A stretch of 64,000 bases of DNA from NCBI GenBank assembly GCA_963808705.1, contig CAWEHB010000001.1, positions 124,001 through 188,000 on the forward strand, read 5' to 3'. Within the stretch, counting starts at the first letter, position 1; each line of letters starts with the position of its first letter. A program made the position numbers and the translations under genes. Under the pieces are notes generated by a model that did no database searches, was not told the DNA's origin, and saw nothing but the letters and a program-made list of their open reading frames with translations. Positions 50,562-58,880 of this stretch are shown here, piece by piece. The stretch is from JASHPR01 sp963808705. Its GTDB lineage: Bacteria > Actinomycetota > Actinomycetes > Streptosporangiales > Streptosporangiaceae.

Positions 50562-51006
50562 CGGTGCCACCTCCCCCATTGCGGCGAGTTCCCGGCGGCT
50601 GCCCGCGCGGGCCATCGGATCCGTTCTATCGGATGGCTCGGACAGTCTTCCCCCCGTGCTCGCGGACGTCCAGCGCTGCTGTGCACAGGCCTGTGGATAG
50701 CCTGTGCAGACACGCCGCCATCACTGTGCGCAGCATGGGGATAACGCTGTGGATTTTCCCGATCGGCTGACCATGGCAGTACGCCTGCCTGCGGTTATGC
50801 CGTCCACCGGTTGTGCGCAGGAAAAAGTTTGACGTTGCATGCCCGTCGCAATATCGGAAAGTTATCCACACTGGGGATTTCTTATACGGACGTTATGTGC
50901 CGACCTCTCGGCCGTCTGGGATGCGGCCAGCTTCGGGCCCGCCCCGCCCGCCACAGATGCGCCCGTTTGACCGGTGGCCGCGCGCCGGGCTCTCTAGGAT
51001 TCGACC
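50562..51006. promoter_or_regulatory. Regulatory region with DnaA-box-like sites upstream of dnaB
   Basis: A perfect DnaA box TTATCCACA lies at 50862-50870. Near matches are TGTGGATAG (50692-50700), GGGGATAAC (50738-50746) and TGTGGATTT (50749-50757). The second lies in the inverted repeat GCACAGGC...GCCTGTGC (50683-50707). The region also carries the dnaB promoter. It lacks the dnaA/dnaN neighbours of oriC; DnaA control of dnaB is the simpler reading. Confidence 0.6.
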
Positions 51007-51270
51007 ATGTGTTCGACTACGGGCGGACGGCTCGCCCGGATTTGCCGGGCTATCGAGGAGCTGGCTGACCGCTCGGGTACCGGGGGCAGCACAGTTGCGG
51101 AGACCGCCGCGGAGTCTGGCGAGCCGACGGCTCCGGGGGCAGACGATGCCGTGGCAGGGGACGATCTGGCCGCCCGCCTGGCTCGGCTGGCCGCGATCTG
51201 GGCGATGGTCGCCGAGGCCGACCCCGAGCTGGCCAAGCGGCTGCCCGGCTATCTGGCAGATCCGGAATGA
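51007..51270 (+). CDS. Small conserved-looking protein, unknown function
   Basis: An 87-residue frame with AGGA seven bases before ATG 51007. The Cys-containing start MCSTTGGRLARICRAIEELA is followed by a low-complexity linker and a helical end LAARLARLAAIWAMVAEADP, then ELAKRLPGYL. It lies between dnaB and rplI on the opposite strand. I do not know a function. Confidence 0.5.
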   Translation: MCSTTGGRLARICRAIEELADRSGTGGSTVAETAAESGEPTAPGADDAVAGDDLAARLARLAAIWAMVAEADPELAKRLPGYLADPE

Positions 51271-51361
51271 GCGCCCGGTGGGCCGCGCAGGCCGCCGCCC
51301 AGGCCCGGCCGCAGGCCGAGGCCGCCCGGTGGCCCGGGCGGCCTCCAGCCAGGCTCGGCGG

Positions 51362-51823
51362 TCAGGCTCCGGCGACCTCGACGTCCAGCGTGGCGGTCAC
51401 CTCGGGGTGCAGCCGGACCGACACCTGGTGCGCGCCGACGGTCTTGATCGGGTTCTTGATCTCGATCCGGCGCCGGTCCAGTTCCGGACCGCCCGCGGCC
51501 TTCACCGCGGCGGCGATGTCGGCCGGGGACACGGACCCGAACAGCCGGCCGCCGCTGCCCGCGCGGGTTTCCAGCCGCACCTGGAGCGCGGCCAGCCGGT
51601 CCGCGGCTTCCCTGGCGTCGTCGAGCCCTCTGATCTCCCGGGCGGACCGGGCGCGCTGGATCAGCTCGATCTGCTTTTCCGCCCCGCGGGTCCAGCGCAT
51701 CGCGAGCCGGCGCGGCACCAGGTAGTTGCGGCCGTAGCCGCCTGCCACCTCGACCACGTCGCCGGGGGCGCCCAGGCCGGTGACCTCCTGGGTCAGGATG
51801 AGCTTCATCGGCGTACCGCTCAT
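51362..51823 (-). CDS. rplI: 50S ribosomal protein L9
   Basis: About 153 residues; binds 23S rRNA at the base of the L1 stalk. The N-terminal core MKLILTQEVTGLGAPGDVVE with GGYGRNYLVPRRLA is diagnostic, and a long helix and C-terminal domain follow. ATG 51823 (MSGTPMKLIL) has GGGAGG ten bases upstream; ATG 51808 at MKLIL is the alternative. It is the last gene of the rpsF-ssb-rpsR-rplI operon and is separated from rpsR by an unusual inverted repeat. Confidence 0.96.
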   Translation of the reverse strand: MSGTPMKLILTQEVTGLGAPGDVVEVAGGYGRNYLVPRRLAMRWTRGAEKQIELIQRARSAREIRGLDDAREAADRLAALQVRLETRAGSGGRLFGSVSPADIAAAVKAAGGPELDRRRIEIKNPIKTVGAHQVSVRLHPEVTATLDVEVAGA

Positions 51824-51847
51824 CGGTGCGCTGCCTCCCTCGGGGTT

Positions 51848-51917
51848 GAACATTTTTCATCTGTGTATTTCAGGCCCAGAGTGCGTGGGCAGTCGTGGGG
51901 AGGATGAAAAACGTTCA
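51848..51917. promoter_or_regulatory. AT-rich inverted repeat between rpsR and rplI
   Basis: Arms GAACATTTTTCATC (51848-51861) and GATGAAAAACGTTC (51904-51917) pair at 13 of 14 positions around a 42-base loop. Each arm contains an ATGAAAAAYGTTCA motif that is itself a loose dyad. The arms are strikingly AT-rich for this genome. It could be a Zur-like or other operator, or an RNA switch for rplI. Confidence 0.6.
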
Positions 51918-52154
51918 TTATCGTGCCGTGCTCGTGTACGGCAGCAGCGCCATCTCTCGCGCGTTCTTGATCGCGGTGGCGACGTCGCGCTGGTGCTGCG
52001 TGCAGTTCCCGGAAACCCGCCGTGCCCGGATCTTGCCGCGGTCGGAGATGAACTTCCGCAGCAGCCCCGTGTCCTTGTAGTCCACGTGGGCGATCTTCTC
52101 CTGGCAGAACAGGCAGACCTTCTTCTTTGGCTTGCGAATAGGCGGTTTGGCCAT
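51918..52154 (-). CDS. rpsR: 30S ribosomal protein S18
   Basis: A 78-residue protein that binds beside S6 on the platform of the 30S subunit. KVCLFCQEKIAHVDYKDTGL and the following LRKFISDRGKIRARRVSGNC are diagnostic. The Cys pair CLFC and the later Cys show it is the zinc-binding (C+) form. AAGGAG lies nine bases before ATG 52154. It is in the usual operon position between ssb and rplI. Confidence 0.97.
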   Translation of the reverse strand: MAKPPIRKPKKKVCLFCQEKIAHVDYKDTGLLRKFISDRGKIRARRVSGNCTQHQRDVATAIKNAREMALLPYTSTAR

Positions 52155-52266
52155 CGTGGTGCTCCTTGGCAGAGCCCCGCGCGCGGCGGGGATGGTCGGT
52201 GAAACGGTTCGGGGATGGGTCGTGAACTGGTTCGGTTAGCTCGGCTGGGCTCCAGGCGGCAACGGC

Positions 52267-52788
52267 TCAGAACGGAGGTTCGTCGGAGTAGCCATCGCCG
52301 CCGCCGGCATCGGATGCCCACGGGTCGTCGGCTGGGCGTCCGCCGCCTCCACCATACCCGGGCTGGCCGCCGCCCCCGGACGGGCCGGACGGGCCGCCGC
52401 CGAAGCCGCCGCCGGTGGACCGGCTGGACTTGGTGACCTTGGCCGAGGCGTTGCGCAGTGACGGGCCGACCTCGTCGACCTCGATCTCGTAGACCGTGCG
52501 CTTCTCGCCTTCCTTGGTCTCGTACGACCGCTGCCGCAGCCGCCCGGACACGATGACCCGCATGCCGCGCTGCAGCGACTCGGCGACGTTCTCGGCCGCC
52601 TGCCGCCAGACGTTACAGGTCAGGAACAGCGAGTCGCCGTCCTTCCACTCGTTGGTGTTCCGGTCGAGGAACCGGGGGGTGGAAGCTACGCGGAAATTGG
52701 CGACGGCCTGGCCGGTCGGCGTGTAACGCAGCTGTGGGTCATCGACAAGGTTGCCGACGATGGTGATCTGGGTGTCTCCTGCGGCCAT
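52267..52788 (-). CDS. ssb: Single-stranded DNA-binding protein
   Basis: 173 residues. The OB fold spans about 1-110 (ITIVGNLVDDPQLRYTPTGQ, FLTCNVWRQAAENVAESLQR, VIVSGRLRQRSYETKEGEKR). A Gly-rich linker follows, and the acidic tip is DEPPF, used to recruit repair and replication proteins. GGAGG precedes ATG 52788. It is second in the S6-SSB-S18-L9 operon. Confidence 0.97.
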   Translation of the reverse strand: MAAGDTQITIVGNLVDDPQLRYTPTGQAVANFRVASTPRFLDRNTNEWKDGDSLFLTCNVWRQAAENVAESLQRGMRVIVSGRLRQRSYETKEGEKRTVYEIEVDEVGPSLRNASAKVTKSSRSTGGGFGGGPSGPSGGGGQPGYGGGGGRPADDPWASDAGGGDGYSDEPPF

Positions 52789-52849
52789 CGGTCCTCCCGG
52801 TCGCTCGGGTGGTGTCAGGTCCGGGCTCGCGCCCGGCCCCGGCGGTCAT

Positions 52850-53137
52850 CTACTTGTCCGGCCGGATGATCTTCGTTCGCAGGACCGCCTCGTTCAGGTT
52901 GAGCTGGCGGTCGAGTTCCTTGACGGTGTCCGGCTCTGCCGTCATGTCGATAACGGTATAGATGCCCTCTGACTTTTTGTCGATGTCGTACGCGAGCCGC
53001 CGCCGGCCCCAGACATCTACCTTGTCCACGGTGCCGCCGGCGGTCGTGACGACGTTCAGGAACTGATCGAGCGACGGCTGGACGGTGCGCTCCTCAAGCG
53101 AGGGATCGAGGATGACCATCATCTCGTAGTGGCGCAT
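52850..53137 (-). CDS. rpsF: 30S ribosomal protein S6
   Basis: 95 residues: MRHYEMMVILDPSLEERTVQ at the start, WGRRRLAYDIDKKSEGIYTV in the middle, then DRQLNLNEAVLRTKII, all diagnostic of S6. AGGAGG lies 11 bases before ATG 53137. It is the first gene of the operon, so the operon promoter should lie in 53138-53300. Confidence 0.97.
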   Translation of the reverse strand: MRHYEMMVILDPSLEERTVQPSLDQFLNVVTTAGGTVDKVDVWGRRRLAYDIDKKSEGIYTVIDMTAEPDTVKELDRQLNLNEAVLRTKIIRPDK

Positions 53138-53417
53138 GCGCTTGCTTGCCTCCTCTGGACTGGCGCGGTCACGGTCTCTCCGTGACAGGAGGAGCCGGAC
53201 GCTGCCACCTCACGGGCAGCGCGGCCGGGCCAGCTTACCAGCAGCCACCGGCCGGACCGCCGGCTGTTCACCACGATGAATCCGGAACGCGACGCAGCGC
53301 CGGACTCCCGGCCGCTAAGATGATCACCGCCGGGCGCGGCAGCACGATTCCGGTCCGCCCGGTGCGGGAACACACCGAGTGGACACCTGCTGAGGCAACC
53401 GTCAGGGGGTCAGTGCC
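53138..53417. promoter_or_regulatory. Divergent promoter region of the rpsF operon
   Basis: 280 bases between rpsF (minus) and a small membrane gene (plus). It should hold the ribosomal operon promoter. I found no clear promoter hexamers by eye and no supported gene. Confidence 0.35.
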
Positions 53418-53714
53418 ATGCCCGAGGCCGCCCAGTTCCGCGCCCGGCTGACGCTGAACAGCGACGGCGAACGGCACCCGATGGAGAACGCGCTCACCAT
53501 CTTCACCTTCGCCGGCGGGCTGGTGGCGTTCGGGATCGGGTTCATCGTGCAGCTTCACCTGGCCGGCACGGTGCTCGGGCTCGTGGTGTTCGTCGTCGGC
53601 CTGTACGCGCAGATGGTCTCCAACACCCGGGAGCAGCGGATCTTGATCATGGCCGGGATCATCGGCGCGTTCGTCGGGCTGGGCCTGAGCGTCGCGCACG
53701 GCGGATTCGGCTAA
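53418..53714 (+). CDS. Small two- or three-helix membrane protein
   Basis: 98 residues with hydrophobic helices LTIFTFAGGLVAFGIGFIVQ, LAGTVLGLVVFVVGLYAQMV and ILIMAGIIGAFVGLGLSVAH. No motif I recognise. It lies 37 bases upstream of the endonuclease IV gene and may be co-transcribed with it. Confidence 0.75.
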   Translation: MPEAAQFRARLTLNSDGERHPMENALTIFTFAGGLVAFGIGFIVQLHLAGTVLGLVVFVVGLYAQMVSNTREQRILIMAGIIGAFVGLGLSVAHGGFG

Positions 53715-53751
53715 GCGGCTTTCGTCTGCAGGCCGGGCTAGGCTCGGGTGC

Positions 53752-54540
53752 ATGGTCCGCATCGGAGCCCATCTCCACGACAGTGACCCGCTCGCCGCCG
53801 CGCAGGCCGCCGACGCCGAGGCCGCGCAGTTCTTCCTGGGCGACCCGCAGGGCTGGAAGGCGCCCACTTTCCCCCTCGGCGGCGACCCGGCCGAAGTCCG
53901 CGCGGCGTTCGCCGCGGCAGGCATCGACGTCTACATTCACGCGCCGTACGTGATCAACGTGGCCTCGCCCAACAACCGGATCCGGATTCCCAGCCGCAAG
54001 CTCCTCGAGCAGCAGCTGGCCGCCGCCGCCGCCATCGGCGCCAAGGCCCTGATCGTGCACGGCGGCCACGTGACCGCGGGCGTGGACCCCGAGGAGGGGT
54101 ACGACAGCTGGCGCAAGGCCATCGAACGCATCGAGCGCCCGCTGCCGATGCTGATCGAGAACACCGCGGGCGGCGACGGCGCCATGGCGCGGAGCTTCGA
54201 CGCGATCGCGCGGCTCTGGGAGGTCGTCTCGGACGCCGCCGTCGGCGGCGGCGAGGTCGGGTTCTGCCTGGACACGTGTCACGCCTACTCGGCAGGCGAA
54301 GACCTGGAGACGGTCGTGGACCGGCTCAAGGCGATCACCGGCCGGATCGACCTCGTGCACGGCAACAACTCGCGGGACGAGTTCGGCTCGGGCCGGGACC
54401 GGCACGCCGGCCTCGAGTCGGGAACGATCGACCCGGCACTCATCCTCGACGTCATCCGCGCCGCCGGCGCACCCGTTATCTGCGAGACGCCCGACCCGGC
54501 CAGCGACATCCGCTGGCTGCGCGCCCGGCTGGCCGGCTAG
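53752..54540 (+). CDS. nfo: Deoxyribonuclease IV (AP endonuclease)
   Basis: 262-residue zinc TIM-barrel endonuclease for abasic sites in base-excision repair. Metal-binding signatures are IDVYIHAPYVINVASP, ALIVHGGHVTAG, MLIENTAGG, GFCLDTCHAYSAGED, DLVHGNNSRDEFGSGRDRH and VICETPD. The last four bases overlap the end of the convergent PBP gene. Confidence 0.93.
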   Translation: MVRIGAHLHDSDPLAAAQAADAEAAQFFLGDPQGWKAPTFPLGGDPAEVRAAFAAAGIDVYIHAPYVINVASPNNRIRIPSRKLLEQQLAAAAAIGAKALIVHGGHVTAGVDPEEGYDSWRKAIERIERPLPMLIENTAGGDGAMARSFDAIARLWEVVSDAAVGGGEVGFCLDTCHAYSAGEDLETVVDRLKAITGRIDLVHGNNSRDEFGSGRDRHAGLESGTIDPALILDVIRAAGAPVICETPDPASDIRWLRARLAG

Positions 54541-57461
54541 CCCGAGGGCGGGCGGATCCGGGAACTGCGGGACGGGCGGGCGGCCCGGCCACCGGGCCGG
54601 CGTCGGCGCCAGCGCCGGATCCTCGCGGCCTGCAGCAACACCGCCCCGACCGCATTCGCGCCCAGGATCCCACCCCCGAAGGGCGGCGTCGGGAGCGGGT
54701 TCGGCGGGGTCGGGACCCCGGGGGGCGGGCAGAGCCCGAAGTGCCGGTGTCCCGGCAGGCACGGGTTCGGCGTGGGCTTGGGCTTGGGCTTGGGCTGCGG
54801 GGGCACCTGGTCCCACATGGTGAAGCCGGTGTAGTCCGGCGCCGGCAGCGGCTCGATCGGCAGGCCGGCGAACTCGTTCTGCATGTAGGTCTGCCAGATG
54901 GTCGCCGGCCAGTTGCCGCCGTTACCTGACGGCTGCCCGTTGACCGAGGGCAGGATGCCCAGCGACTCCCCGCCCGGCTGCCCGTTCTGCTCGTTGGTGA
55001 ACATCCCGACCACGAACGAGTACTGCGGGACCGCACCGAGGAAGAACGCCGACTGCTCGTCGTCGGTGGTGCCGGTCTTGCCGATGGTCGGCCGGCTGGG
55101 ATTCAGCACCCCGTTGGGGAACGCCGTGCCGCCCGGGGAGGTGTCGAACGACAGCGCGAAGTCCACGTCGGCCGCTGCCTGCGGGCTGAGCACCTGGCGG
55201 CGGGTGATCTTCAGCGGGATGGTGACCGTGGTGCCGTTCTCGTTCTCGGTGATCTGCGCGATCACGTGCGGGGTGACGTACTCGCCGTCGTTGGCCAGGG
55301 TGGCGAAGGTGGTCGCCTGCTCCTCCACGGTGAGCGAGGCGATGCCCAGCGCCAGGCCGACCTCGCCCACCTTGCTCTGCAGGCCGGAACCTTGCGGGCC
55401 GTCGGCGGTGTTCACGCCGAACGCCTTGGCCATGGTGACCGTGGCCTGGGTGCCGGCCCGGTGAATGAGGTCCTCGAAGGCCGGGTCGGACGATATGGCC
55501 GCCGCCTTGGGCACGCTGAGCGGGCCGGAGTTCTCGCCCGCGATGTTGACCGGGAACCAGTCCGGCGGGCAGTTCGTGGTCTCCGTGGACAGCGTGTCGC
55601 GGAGGGTCGGGGTGGAGTCGGGGGGTATGCACATCGGCTCGATCCCGTTGAGGGTGCTGTCCTGCACGTCCATGCCCTCGGACACGGCGGTGGCCAGCAC
55701 GTACGGCTTGAACGAGGAGCCGACCTGCTCCCGGTTCTGCGTGGCCATGTTCCACTGGCAGTTGATCTTGGCGCAGTTCCTCGCGCTGAAGCTCGGCCCG
55801 CCGTACATGGCCAGGATCTCCCCGGTGCCCGGCTTCTCCAGCACCGCGCCGATGTGCGCGTAGTTCGGCAGCGGCTGGCCGTCGGCCCGCATCGCGGCCA
55901 GGTTCTGGTCCACCGCCTGGTACAGCGCGTTCATCAGGCGCTCGTTGAACGTGGTGACGATCTTCAGGCCGCCGGTGTCGATCTGCTGCTCGGTGTAGCC
56001 GTAGGTGTTCTCGAGCTCGCTCTCCACGGCCGCCATGATGTAGCCCTTGTAGCCCTGCCAGCTGGCCGCCAGCTGGTTCACCGTCACGACCTTCGGGAAC
56101 GTCTGCGCGTCCGCCTGCTGCTGGGTCAGCGCGCCGTCCCGGACCATGTTGGTGAGCACGTAGTGCCAGCGCGCGACCAGCGCCGTGTAGCCGGCCCCGG
56201 CGCTCGGGTCCGGGCTGAAGAAGCTCGGCTGGTTGACCATGGCCGCGAGCATCGCCGCCTGCGAGGCGGTGAGCTTCAGGGCGGGCTCGTCGAAGTAGAG
56301 CTGCGCGGCCGCCGCGACGCCGTAGGCGTTGTTCCCGAACGGGACGGTGTTCAGGTACTGGGTGATGATCCAGTCCTTGGACTTCTCGTGCGAGAGCTTG
56401 ATCGAGACGAAGATCTCCTTGATCTTGGTGCTGATCGTCCGCGAGGTGCCGATCGTCGTGTAGTAGTTCTTGGCGAATTCCTCGGTGAGCGTGGAGCCGC
56501 CCTGCAGGTTGCCACCGCCCTTGAGGTCCTCGTAGGCGGAGCGCAGGATGCCGGTGACCGAGATGCCGCCCTCGGTGTAGAAGTGCCGGTCCTCCGCGGC
56601 GACCATGGCGTTCTTCATCACCGCGGGAATCTGGTCGGAGGCCAGCATCTGCCGGTCGATGCCGTCGGCGGTGAACGTGCCCACGGGCTGGCCGTTGCTG
56701 AAGTAGACGGTGGACGACTGCTGCAGCGCGGCCTCGGATATGTCGGTGGGAATCGGCGTCTTCTCATAGGCGTACACGACCAGGGCGACGAACAGGAGCA
56801 TCAGCGCCGCGGCCATCCCGGCCGCGACCCCCAGGGCCTTCTTCCAGGTCCAGTGCCGCCACCAGCTGCCCTTGCGCCGCGGGCGCGGCCCGCCGTCCCG
56901 GCCGTCGCCCGACCCGCCGTCCCCATGGCCGCCGGCCCGGCGCGGGCCGCGGGTGCGCGTGGGGTCGGCGAAACGGGCCGTGCCGCGGTCCCGCAGCGCC
57001 GTGCCGGCGCGGCCGCCGCGCGGGGTGCCGTACCCGATGGAGTCGTCGAATCCGTCGCCGTCCGGGCCGTATCCGTTGGCGCCGTCATATCCGCTGGCCC
57101 CGCCCGGGCCGGCGACGGGGCGCCCGGGACCGGGACCGGGCGCGCTGCGCAGCCCGAGCCTGGACCTCAGCTCGGCATCGGCCCGGGAGCCGCGGCCCCG
57201 CGGGCCGGCGCCCGGCGGGAGCCCGCCGTACTGCGGGCCAGCAGGACCGGGCGGGCGGCCGTTGCCGGCCGGGCGGCCGCCGGCGGCCGGATAACCAGTG
57301 CCGTACGAGCCGTTATCGGCCGCGCGGCCGTTGCCGCCGGGCGGACGGTCATAGTGGTCCCCGCGATCGTAGGGATCCTCACGGCGGTGGCCGCCTGGGG
57401 CACCGCGCCGACCGGCGCCGGCCTCTGGCCAGTAGGGCCCGGGAGAATCTGGATTACTCAC
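54537..57461 (-). CDS. Bifunctional penicillin-binding protein (PBP1/PonA type)
   Basis: 974 residues. A disordered Gly/Pro/Arg-rich cytosolic region (1-200) is followed by one membrane helix (about 208-232). The glycosyltransferase domain has catalytic E290 (VAAEDRHFYTEGG). The transpeptidase domain has nucleophile S582 (SSFK) and K795-T-G (IGKTGTTDDEQSAFFLG). The second motif is S657-S658-D659 rather than SxN, which is unusual. The tail is Pro/Lys-rich and ends in a hydrophobic, then very basic, segment. It polymerises and crosslinks peptidoglycan at the outer face of the membrane. Confidence 0.93.
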   Translation of the reverse strand: MSNPDSPGPYWPEAGAGRRGAPGGHRREDPYDRGDHYDRPPGGNGRAADNGSYGTGYPAAGGRPAGNGRPPGPAGPQYGGLPPGAGPRGRGSRADAELRSRLGLRSAPGPGPGRPVAGPGGASGYDGANGYGPDGDGFDDSIGYGTPRGGRAGTALRDRGTARFADPTRTRGPRRAGGHGDGGSGDGRDGGPRPRRKGSWWRHWTWKKALGVAAGMAAALMLLFVALVVYAYEKTPIPTDISEAALQQSSTVYFSNGQPVGTFTADGIDRQMLASDQIPAVMKNAMVAAEDRHFYTEGGISVTGILRSAYEDLKGGGNLQGGSTLTEEFAKNYYTTIGTSRTISTKIKEIFVSIKLSHEKSKDWIITQYLNTVPFGNNAYGVAAAAQLYFDEPALKLTASQAAMLAAMVNQPSFFSPDPSAGAGYTALVARWHYVLTNMVRDGALTQQQADAQTFPKVVTVNQLAASWQGYKGYIMAAVESELENTYGYTEQQIDTGGLKIVTTFNERLMNALYQAVDQNLAAMRADGQPLPNYAHIGAVLEKPGTGEILAMYGGPSFSARNCAKINCQWNMATQNREQVGSSFKPYVLATAVSEGMDVQDSTLNGIEPMCIPPDSTPTLRDTLSTETTNCPPDWFPVNIAGENSGPLSVPKAAAISSDPAFEDLIHRAGTQATVTMAKAFGVNTADGPQGSGLQSKVGEVGLALGIASLTVEEQATTFATLANDGEYVTPHVIAQITENENGTTVTIPLKITRRQVLSPQAAADVDFALSFDTSPGGTAFPNGVLNPSRPTIGKTGTTDDEQSAFFLGAVPQYSFVVGMFTNEQNGQPGGESLGILPSVNGQPSGNGGNWPATIWQTYMQNEFAGLPIEPLPAPDYTGFTMWDQVPPQPKPKPKPTPNPCLPGHRHFGLCPPPGVPTPPNPLPTPPFGGGILGANAVGAVLLQAARIRRWRRRRPGGRAARPSRSSRIRPPSG

Positions 57462-57619
57462 GCGTCCTCGCTGGTCGGGGTAGGGGTCACGAGCGCAGCG
57501 GTCCCACCGGGAACCTCAAGGTACCCGGTGGCACCTACTGACCCGGCACGTATCGCGTGTCACACCTAGGCCGTCCCGCATGGCCGCAGAACTGGCCGTG
57601 AAACCTGCGACCTGCTCGC

Positions 57620-58018
57620 TCAGTCCCCAGCACGGGCGCGCCGACTGCGCCGGGTCTGCGGTTCGCCTGTGCCGAGAACATAGGACGACGCGAGGTGATT
57701 CCAGGCACAACTCTGACAGACCTCGACGACGTAAACCTGGAACTCCGCGTATTCCGCGGCCATTTCCGCCAACTCCGGGGCCTGCTTCACGCGCCCCTCG
57801 TAGCGGCCCAGTTCGTCGCCGTAGACGTACGTCACGTGGGTGAGCTTGGCGTTTCTGCAGATCGGGCAGGCCCTGTCGGTCGGCTCCCCGTGGAACTTGG
57901 CGGCCCGCAGCAGGTACGGGTGGGCGTCGCAGACGTCGGTCATCGTGGTGCGCCCGGAGAACACGGACGCGAGCGTGGCCCGCCGCGCGAGCCCGTAGTC
58001 CACGACCGATCGCCTCAT
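57620..58018 (-). CDS. DUF5318-family zinc-ribbon-like protein
   Basis: 132 residues. The start MRRSVVDYGLARRATLASVF and two Cys pairs (CPIC and CQSC), with GDELGRYEGRVKQAPELAEM between them, are typical of this actinobacterial family near ponA and ino1. The paired cysteines suggest a zinc site. ATG 58018 is the family start. Function unknown. Confidence 0.85.
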   Translation of the reverse strand: MRRSVVDYGLARRATLASVFSGRTTMTDVCDAHPYLLRAAKFHGEPTDRACPICRNAKLTHVTYVYGDELGRYEGRVKQAPELAEMAAEYAEFQVYVVEVCQSCAWNHLASSYVLGTGEPQTRRSRRARAGD

Positions 58019-58137
58019 GTCCGACAGGTTACGACGGAACCCGCGCCCGCGCCGAGCCCTGGCTAGCCGCCGCCCGCGCCCGGCGGGCGCCGGCCCGGGC
58101 CGCACTTGCGCCGCCACCACCGAGCGCATATCTTTGC

Positions 58138-58158
58138 GATGTATCGGGTCGATACATC
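58138..58158. promoter_or_regulatory. PadR-type operator upstream of the PadR gene
   Basis: A perfect inverted repeat GATGTATCG-GGT-CGATACATC. It contains ATGT/ACAT at the spacing known for PadR-family boxes. It lies 57 bases before ATG 58215, so autoregulation is likely; the divergent DUF5318 gene may also be affected. Confidence 0.75.
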
Positions 58159-58214
58159 GGCCTGAGACAATGAACCTTGCTAGACCAGCGCGCAGCAGGG
58201 AGGTAGGAGCACGC

Positions 58215-58832
58215 ATGAGCAGTCAGCGGTCCGGCGTGCTCGAGCTTGCCGTGCTCGGGCTGCTGCATGAGACGCCCCTGCACGGATACGAGCTGCGCAA
58301 GCGGCTCAACTCGGTGCTCGGCGCGTTCCGCGCTTTCGGGTACGGGTCCCTGTACCCGTGCCTCAAGGAACTGCTCCGGCAGGGCCTGATCGCCGAGGAG
58401 GCCCCGGCTGGGCCCACCGCCAAGCCGCTGGCCGGCCGGAGGTCGAAGATCGTCTACCGGCTGACCGCGGACGGCAAGGAGCGGCTGCAGGACCTGCTGG
58501 GCGAGGCCGGCCCGGCCGCCTGGGAGGACGACGGGTTCGGGGTCCACTTCGCGTTCTTCGGCCTCACCCGCGCGGACATCAGGATGCGGATCCTCGAGGG
58601 CCGGCGCAGCAGGCTCGAAGAGCGCCTGGACAGCGTCCGCGCCGCCATGTCCCGGACCGCGGAACGGCTGGACCATTACACCCTCGAACTGCAGCGGCAC
58701 GGCCTGGAGTCGGTGGAACGCGAAGTCCGCTGGCTCAACGAGCTCATCGCCTCAGAACGACAGTCTGGCCCGGAGCCCGGAGGGCGAACCGGGGATCACA
58801 TGGAGACCGGCCCGGGCGGCAAGGCCGGCTGA
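58215..58832 (+). CDS. PadR-family transcriptional regulator
   Basis: 205 residues. The winged helix is at the N-terminus (LELAVLGLLHETPLHGYELR, GYGSLYPCLKELLRQGLI, IVYRLTADGKERLQDLL), followed by a long C-terminal dimerisation coiled coil (SRLEERLDSVRAAM). AGGAG precedes ATG 58215. It lies 48 bases upstream of ino1, the conserved PadR-ino1 pair of actinobacteria, and probably controls inositol phosphate synthesis. Confidence 0.93.
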   Translation: MSSQRSGVLELAVLGLLHETPLHGYELRKRLNSVLGAFRAFGYGSLYPCLKELLRQGLIAEEAPAGPTAKPLAGRRSKIVYRLTADGKERLQDLLGEAGPAAWEDDGFGVHFAFFGLTRADIRMRILEGRRSRLEERLDSVRAAMSRTAERLDHYTLELQRHGLESVEREVRWLNELIASERQSGPEPGGRTGDHMETGPGGKAG

Positions 58833-58880
58833 GCCGGCACGACGCTGCCGCCCGCAGGCAGGAGATAAGGAGCAATCCGA

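Noticed and set aside
50562..51006. Chromosomal origin oriC
   Set aside because: Only one perfect and three partial DnaA boxes are present and dnaA/dnaN are absent. A regulatory region before dnaB is more likely.
51848..51917. Definite Zur operator
   Set aside because: TGAAAA motifs are suggestive, but the adjacent S18 is the zinc-binding form, whereas Zur usually controls zinc-free paralogues. Left as one option.
55266..57569. 767-codon plus-strand frame opposite the PBP gene
   Set aside because: Antisense shadow of a PBP with intact catalytic motifs.
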